Below are positions 57,918 through 64,000 of a DNA stretch of 64,000 nt, in pieces. Origin of the DNA: Dysidea avara (taxonomy: Eukaryota > Porifera > Demospongiae > Dictyoceratida > Dysideidae). The DNA lies in the NCBI RefSeq assembly GCF_963678975.1, contig NC_089285.1, forward strand, positions 9,782,694-9,846,693, read 5' to 3'. Within the stretch, counting starts at the first letter, position 1. The number at the start of each line of letters is the position of its first letter. A program made the translations under genes and the position numbers. A model generated the notes under the pieces. That model searched no databases. It saw nothing but the letters and a program-made list of their open reading frames with translations, and was not told the DNA's origin.

Positions 57918-59668
57918 TTAGTGGGTATGGTGGATCTCAAAACAGGGAACAGGGTACATCCGTTTGTTGCCACACAAACCACAGCCAAACTTAGTTCTCT
58001 TACGACCTGGGACCCGATATTTACACACAACATACTGCCCCTCGCTCGGAAACTCTATAGGATAATGCTGTCTATCAAACACAGCAGGTACTACTTCTGC
58101 ACTACACCTAGGCCTTCCCTTCTTTCCCCTTGAGCTGAAATTTCCTATAAGCTCTAAAGCCAAACTTTTCCTAAATTCTAAGTGGGACCTATACTGTTTC
58201 TTCTGTCGCCCAGTCCTAGCTATTCCTGGGCAATAGTTTGGGCTGACAGACTCAAGAATGTAGGAATTTACAATGGACAAATCAAAAAAAAACCCAGAAC
58301 ATTCGCATGTACCACCTAGATTTTGATCTACGAGAACATGTGTATGACCTACGTAATTGATCAGCCAAGTCTACCCCTCCCATGTTCTGGTTGTAGAGAT
58401 TAACTGACCGTGGACAGCTGAAGTCAGCTTGGCTGCCATCAGCTAGTTTCCGAGACACAGAAGTAATGTCTGTGTGATCACAAATGGTGTCATTAAAACA
58501 TACAGGTTTCCAGTGTTGGGAGTAACACGCTACTTATGTAACGCGTTACGTAATATTATTACTTTTGTGGTAATAAAGTAATATAACGAAATACGCTATA
58601 AAAACAGGTAATATAACTCAAGTTACTTTACTAGCAAATGTAACGCGTTACCTAAGTAATATAGTTACTGTAACGAATCTAATATTACATAAGATTATTA
58701 CTAAAAGTAACGAAGTTACTAATCTCGTGAGTAACCCACTGAGTAACGCCTTGCCACAACGAAGTAATGAAGCCTACTAAGTGAGGCTTATTCACCAGCT
58801 ACTTACTTATATCAAGACTTGCACGTTGTCCAACAACGCAATCATGTCACGTGATAAGGTGGTAGTTTCACACGTGACAGCTTAAGGCTATGAACACAAA
58901 GTAATATAATATGTAATATTATTAGTTACTTTATTTTATGGGTAATATGTAACTGTAACTAAATAGTTCAGCTACAAGTAATATGTAACTAGTTACTTTT
59001 AAAATGTAACTAGTTACTTTTAAAAAGTAACTTGCCCAACACTGCAGGTTTTCTATCCCTCCAAACAAAACAGTGGACTTTATTGTCTATGACTTGTGAG
59101 GTGATGTGCTCTCCCCTTTCCAATGCCTTGACCCAGGCCTTACTATATTTCGGAAAATGTTTCCTATTTGACACCACAGTCCCGATGCAATAGATTTTGA
59201 AATCCAATAGCTCAGCCAAAAGTGTGGGACTGGAAAAGAAATTGTCAAAGTAGAGATGATAGTTTTTACCCCTTAATGGTTCGAACAAATCTTTAACTAC
59301 CCTTGCCCCCAAAATTCTTTTCCGTGGTCTGGCCTACCTTTCCCGTATATACTAGCTTCCATCACACCTACACCACACTTTAAAACCTCGCTTGATTGGC
59401 TTTTTGGGCATGAATTGCTTCAGGGATGACTGACCTTTATAACGATCATGGCTTCATCTATGGAGTTCTCCCTGTGTGGATTGTAAAGGGCCAAAAACTT
59501 GCGTGAGAGGTGATCAGCAATGGGACTAATTTTGTGCAGCTTATTATAATTATCATGTCCCCGTGGAAAAGCCTTGGTATTGTCCAGAGGAGGGCGGAAG
59601 CGACACACGTGAGCCGTATAGATCAGCAGTAAACTTCTAGTAAAGAGTTTCAACGACAAAAATAGCAC
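57918..59668 (-). pseudogene. piggyBac-like transposase 3, split by a MITE
   Basis: From the upstream side: DNTKAFPRGHDNYNKLHKIS, ALYNPHRENSIDEAMIV (first catalytic Asp), then SSLKQFMPKKPIKRGFKVWC, LYFDNFFSSPTLLAELL (second) and DNKVHCFVWRDRKP. A MITE (58511-59044) interrupts here. After it come DFSCPRSVNLYNQN, MGGVDLADQLRRSY (third) and DLSIVNSYILESVSPN. The Cys-rich end VCKYRVPGRKRTKFGCGLC closes it at 57918. Stops and frame changes occur near 59340 and at a T-run at about 58285. The N-terminal 150 or so residues and both element ends are not found. It diverges strongly from piggyBac 2, so it is a separate lineage. Confidence 0.85.
58511..59044. mobile_element. CAGTGTTGGG-type MITE inside piggyBac 3
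   Basis: Ends CAGTGTTGGG and CCCAACACTG. CAGGTTTC and CAGGTTTT flank it, an 8-bp duplication with one difference. Homologous to 41882-42348. It landed after the transposase gene was already there. Confidence 0.9.
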
Positions 59669-59783
59669 TAATTGAGAGATTATTTAATACACAATACTTA
59701 CACGTTGTGATCCCCATCGATCTCCACCTTCTATCCGTGTACACATGGATTAAAAGTAAATGAGATCACGTGGGTAGTAATGA

Positions 59784-62700
59784 ATGGCGGCATCAGATTG
59801 CGCGAGAACCATGGAGGCTAGGAGAAGTCCAAATCTGCAAGTTTCTTCTAGTTTGAAGCGACCCCGAAGTTCTCCCACTTTGTGTACTCCTTATAGAGAA
59901 GAGAAGCGAGTTCCTCTCCGAGAACTAGCCTGCCACGAGGCTGCAAGCGTACCCCGAAGAGTAGCGTTGTTCAGCCAATCGTCAGCATCCATTAATACAA
60001 ATTTGGAGAGCCCTTCCTGTTCCACGACTGCGTCGTTGGTATGTACTATTGCTTTTTTATTTAATAATATTACAGTATTTGTTTTATGTATTCCAGAACA
60101 AATGGTCTGAAGAGGAATTGAAAGCACTAACAGAATTTGTGCTATTCCACACACCAGGGGACAAGTGGCCATCTCACAAACAGTCTGAATTTTGGGGAAA
60201 AGCTAGTAAATTTATACAGCAAAGGGTAGGATCAAACGCTGTTCGCCGAAGTGGTAAGTGCATGTCTTAATTTGTGTGTATGATTTTATACTTGTTTTAT
60301 TATAGCAAATGCTTGTCGTAGTAAAGTTACCGGGTTGCTAGCTAGGAGGTAACATCGCATTGTCAACATTACTGCCAAATATTAAAGTCACTTTTAGGTA
60401 TAAGACACCTAAGGAAGCAGAAGCTTGGTATAACCAGCGTGAAATTTCTTGTGATCAAGATAATGGAGCAGCTACTGTGTCAACAGAATCCTGTGCTCCT
60501 CAAGCCTCTATTGCACAAACTTCTACTACTCAAGCCTCTACTGCACAAACTTCTACTACTCAAGCCTCTACTGCACAAACCTCTACTACTCAAGCCTCTA
60601 CTGCACAAGATGATACACTAACTACACCTGTGTTTGTTGACATGCTCAATCGAATGCCTGCAGTTTCACGATTGCCAGTACTGTCAGAACTTTTTTCTGA
60701 TTGTGTATCTGGCTTGTTTAAGTATGCAGTTCCTAAGGATTTTTTGTGCCTTGCAGCAAGTGCTATGAGTCAATTATCGATTGGCGGTAGGACAAATGTT
60801 TTATATAATCTTGCCAAAGGAATGGGAACATTGAGACCTGATTCGAAGGATTCTAGATTTCCCATCAATCGGATGCCTATGGGCCTCATTGAATATGCAG
60901 CACAGTTTTTTGCTTTTGACAATCTACAGCAAGTAAAAAGGGAATTGTGTCAATGCAATGTTTTTAATTATATTCATGCAGGTATCTTGTCCCATGGATT
61001 ATCGTATTTGGCTACAGACTATGTATTCCAACTTTGGAGAAAAATGGATAAAGTTACATCGTGGACCAATGTGGTGCTTTGCTAATGTAATGCAGAATGT
61101 TGAAGGTGCTTCTAATAAAACAGGACAGCAACAAAAGACTATGGATGTAAGTTACATTTATATAGTCTTGTTAGTGTAAATGGTTTCCGTACATATAGGC
61201 TTTGGTCAATATACCGGCAGTTTCTGAAAGATCCATCAGAACTGACATATCCAAGTGCAAAACTACATTAGATTCGCAAATACAGGTGAACCTTGTTTGC
61301 TTTGAGGATGTGCAGCCATTTCATGTACTGTAGGCAAGCGTTCTTGATGAAGCAGCTGCACATAATCCTGGGGCATGGTGGTGGTTAAAGGCTGACGGAT
61401 GTGATGTCAACAAAGGATTGAAAGAGTCAGCCAAATTGAAGTGGAGTGGTGATGTGGATTTGCCTGATGGATCCCTTCAAATACAGTATGGCAAGTACAA
61501 ACAACGTCTTGAAAGGGCAGGAACAGTTGGTTTACACAAGGAAAGCATGGTACAGGATTTAAATTGTGTCGTGGAAGAAGTTAGCCAAGATTTAAAGTTT
61601 CTGCAATCAGGTGGGTATGACCAACACAATTCATATTATGTTTTGTTTATGTAGAAATTGTCAAATTCAACAATGAATACTCAGAAAAACTTCAATCTCA
61701 TTCGCAAAAGGAAAAGGATCTAATAATTTTGGCCTGGAAGGTTAAAGAACTAACTGAGTTGAATGAAATTGGAAGGGAGCTGTACAGCAATGTTAGTCTT
61801 TTGGCTAATAAAGTTAAAGAAAATGTGCAGACTCAAGAAAACATTCCATCCCAGCTCACTGCAGTTCGTAAAAAGCTGTTTGCTTTTATTAAGGGAGTAA
61901 CTCGTCACCAGCGAACTCCAGCCACCCATGTACTAGTCTTCATGATTAGTAGTGAAGATCGAAGGAAGAAGCCTTATGCTCTCCCTGTTCAGTGTATCCC
62001 ATACAAAGGTTTGACAGATGCTAAGATTCGCCAGCTAGCCAATAGCATCATCAGTGAAATGGTTAAACGGAAAATGAATGTTGCAGGTAAGTAAAACAAA
62101 ATAGATGTATTAGGAATATGTAAATTAAACAGGATTTACCACTGATGGGGAGTGGAATTCACTTCGCTGTAAAGGTAACACCAGGCCCACATCTGTCTTC
62201 CAAATCTGTGCTGATGCAAGAGCAAAGTTTGGCCGTGTTGGAATTAACAAGATGATTAAAATGATAACTCTTACTCGTGCGTACAAAACTAACCTTAATG
62301 TAATTCAGTATTTATGCTGCAAATATAGGTAGCGATGATGGAAGTGTTGCTGCATCCTGCTAAACCCTGCCATTAGCACTGAATTACTTGAGGAGATACG
62401 GGAGTGGTATGATCATGGAGCTACTATTGATGATGTAATTGACAGACTTCGGCTGAAAACAGTGCCTCCTGGTTATGTACCCCATAGCTGGATAGAAGGT
62501 GCAGTAATTAATTACCTGTATTTTGAGTATAGTGATTCAATCTCTAGGAAAAGATGAAACTAGGCTTGAAAAGCTGCGCTCCATTATGGCACAGCTAGAA
62601 TATCAATATAGAATTAACATCTATGAGTCTCAGGGTGTTCCTTTTAAACAGCATTTGTATGTGCCAGAAGTTCACCCGATAACACAAGTCGGATTTTGTG

Positions 62701-63705
62701 AGCGAGAAGATGAAGGCCACATTTTAAAGGTACATTTGGTTTGCTGTTTGCTAAAGTATCCAACTTAACATACAATATTGATGTTTTCAGCGAATTGGAA
62801 ATAGTCTCAGACAAGGTGGACCACCAAGAATCCGTTTGGAGAGGTTTGAAGAGGCACTACACCACCCAACATCTGGGCTCACTTATCCTGCACTGTCTGG
62901 TATCCGCAAGCAAAGTGTTGAGGATGTTGAGCGTTTGTTTGGACAGCCATTGATAGACTGGATGGTGCATAAAGAGTACTGCAATGAGGCAGAGTACCTC
63001 CAACGCATACGTAACTGGAGACGTGCTTGTGACGAGAGAGGCTTAACTGATGATCAAAGGAGCACGTTTAATACAGAACTGTTGAACTATATATTGGATG
63101 ATCTGATGCCATGGCACAATGATAATGGATTGAGAGATTTCAGTTTGCTAGAAGTTAACTGGTACGTTCACTACATTGGCATACACTAAACATTAAAATC
63201 CATTATTACTCAATGCAATGTACCATCATAGGAATACTGGAGGAGTCAGGGGTTTCACAAGGGAAACATTGATAGCACTTGTTGCTAACATTGAATCAAG
63301 GGAGTGGAGGAGGAAGTTCAATAAAGACCAAAACATTGCCGCCGAGCATCCTCGAGCCAGCACTACAGACGATGTGGAATGCTTTTTCAGTGTCCTGCGT
63401 GACACTGTAGGAGCAGATTTCACTTTGAAAGAGGTATGCATACAATTTAACTAACATTGGTTATGGCACATCTCAAACAGATGTACTTTGGCTGGAGGAA
63501 GGTGACCGAGGAGTTTAAGAAGCGAATGGACCCCAACTTACCCTTCTATTACCACACCTCCAAACATAGTCAATTCTATGAAGGGCTGATGCCAGATTTT
63601 AGTGTCAAGCCAAGCAAGATTAAGTGCAAAAAATTGCCTAGGTACAAGCTGCTTGGATCAAATAACAGAGTTTCATTTTCTATACGAGGAGACTCTTCTA
63701 TTTGA
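59784..63705 (+). CDS. SANT-domain, probable DDE transposase-like protein, right copy
   Basis: About 14 exons joined by GT-AG introns. In order: a Ser/Arg-rich start with RSSPTLCTPYREE; a SANT/Myb-like domain KWSEEELKALTEFVLFHTPG to NACRSKVTGLLARRYKTPKE (60097-60430); ten-residue ASTAQTSTTQ repeats; NVLYNLAKGMGTLRPDS; VSCPMDYRIWLQTMY (60982); WWWLKADGCDVNKGLKES (Asp 61394); a helical segment, then RHQRTPATHVLVFMIS; GFTTDGEWNSLR (Asp 62144); TIDDVIDRL; VEDVERLFGQPLIDW; HPRASTTDDVECFFSVLRD (Glu 63377); and FYYHTSKHSQFYEG. The spaced D, D and DD..E with F-F-S..R after the Glu resembles P-type transposases (QDLFEIFFGQQR), so an RNase H-like DDE core is inferred. I know the motifs from unnamed sponge and cnidarian proteins. 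One frame problem near 62350 is the only clear lesion. Whether it is mobile or domesticated is unknown. Confidence 0.7.
60490..60612 (+). repeat. in-frame 30-bp coding repeat
   Basis: About four units encode ASTAQTSTTQ between the SANT-like domain and the next conserved block. The left copy has a short Ser/His/Pro tract instead, so this linker evolves fast. Confidence 0.9.
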
Positions 63706-64000
63706 GCAAAATTTCACAATGTACTTGTTGACCTCCCACCCCCACCTGGTTCATGCAATCCATGCTTACTTGACCATTCTTATGCTTCATCTCGTACATT
63801 ACCATGATTCATTACAATTTTTAAATAAATTATAATAATAGTCAAAAGGTATTATAACTAGCAGCACGACTACGGAGAACTTTTGATGACCATTCACCAC
63901 TTCTTGAAATGCGTATTCCAGCATACCAGCCTAGTTTACTGAAATGAACAGAGTACTTGATGTAGTCAAATGATACGCTGATTATTTTTCCTCCAGAGAT
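63706..64000. other. no feature recognised
   Basis: Downstream of the SANT/DDE-like gene. AATAAATTATAATAATA at about 63822 could serve as its polyadenylation region. No terminal inverted repeat visible before the window ends. Confidence 0.35.

Noticed and set aside
1-64000. One giant mobile element bounded by the two outward SANT/DDE-like genes
   Set aside because: The copies are strongly diverged, no matching end repeats were seen, and the window edges are arbitrary.

Overview
This is AT-rich, intron-bearing eukaryotic DNA, almost wholly made of nested transposable elements. I infer an invertebrate, most likely a non-bilaterian such as a demosponge or cnidarian. Reasons are short GT-AG introns, many-exon transposases of P, piggyBac, MULE and hAT type, a HECT-type E3 ligase of the element-like kind common in such genomes, and abundant MITEs. 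The species call is inference. No operon, rRNA, functional tRNA or CRISPR array is seen.

Layout. 1-2.2 kb (minus) and 59.8-63.7 kb (plus) hold two diverged, outward-facing copies of one many-exon gene. It has a SANT/Myb-like N-terminus and a probable DDE catalytic core, and I cannot place it in a named family; the left copy is a pseudogene. 2.5-4.9 kb holds a Ty3-type pol remnant and a truncated piggyBac-like element. 5.8-7.7, 34.5-36.6, 37.8-38.3, 41.6-42.4 and 43.0-44.5 kb hold copies of a composite repeat built of a body sequence, a doubled short motif and an array of about 31-bp units. 8.7-15 kb is a graveyard of MITEs, LINE pieces and a hAT remnant. At 15.15-19.57 kb a young Ty3/gypsy LTR retrotransposon sits inside a minus-strand LINE. 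21-28.5 kb holds foldback elements, a LINE-like 3' end and an Ulp1-like/PHD fragment.

28.56-33.76 kb is a P-superfamily DNA transposon bounded by matching inverted repeats and a 7-bp target duplication. It carries two convergent genes: a nine-exon P-type transposase (plus) and a second, unrelated gene (minus). 38.3-41.3 kb repeats this plan. There a plus-strand gene joins a MULE/SWIM transposase to a P-type C-terminal segment, and a convergent minus-strand gene is homologous to the second gene of the P element. This pairing is the best candidate in the window for an undescribed system.

45.8-47.4 kb is a decayed HECT gene. 50.05-53.07 kb is a piggyBac element with matching ends and TTAA target sites. 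54.9-55.6 kb is a TTAA-flanked MITE. 56.6-57.6 kb has a tRNA-derived repeat, a large palindrome and a tandem dimer. 57.9-59.7 kb is a third piggyBac-like gene, split by a CAGTGTTGGG-type MITE.

Most coding sequence here is decayed. The right-hand SANT/DDE copy is the best preserved gene. Exon limits were read by eye from GT/AG sites and protein continuity.
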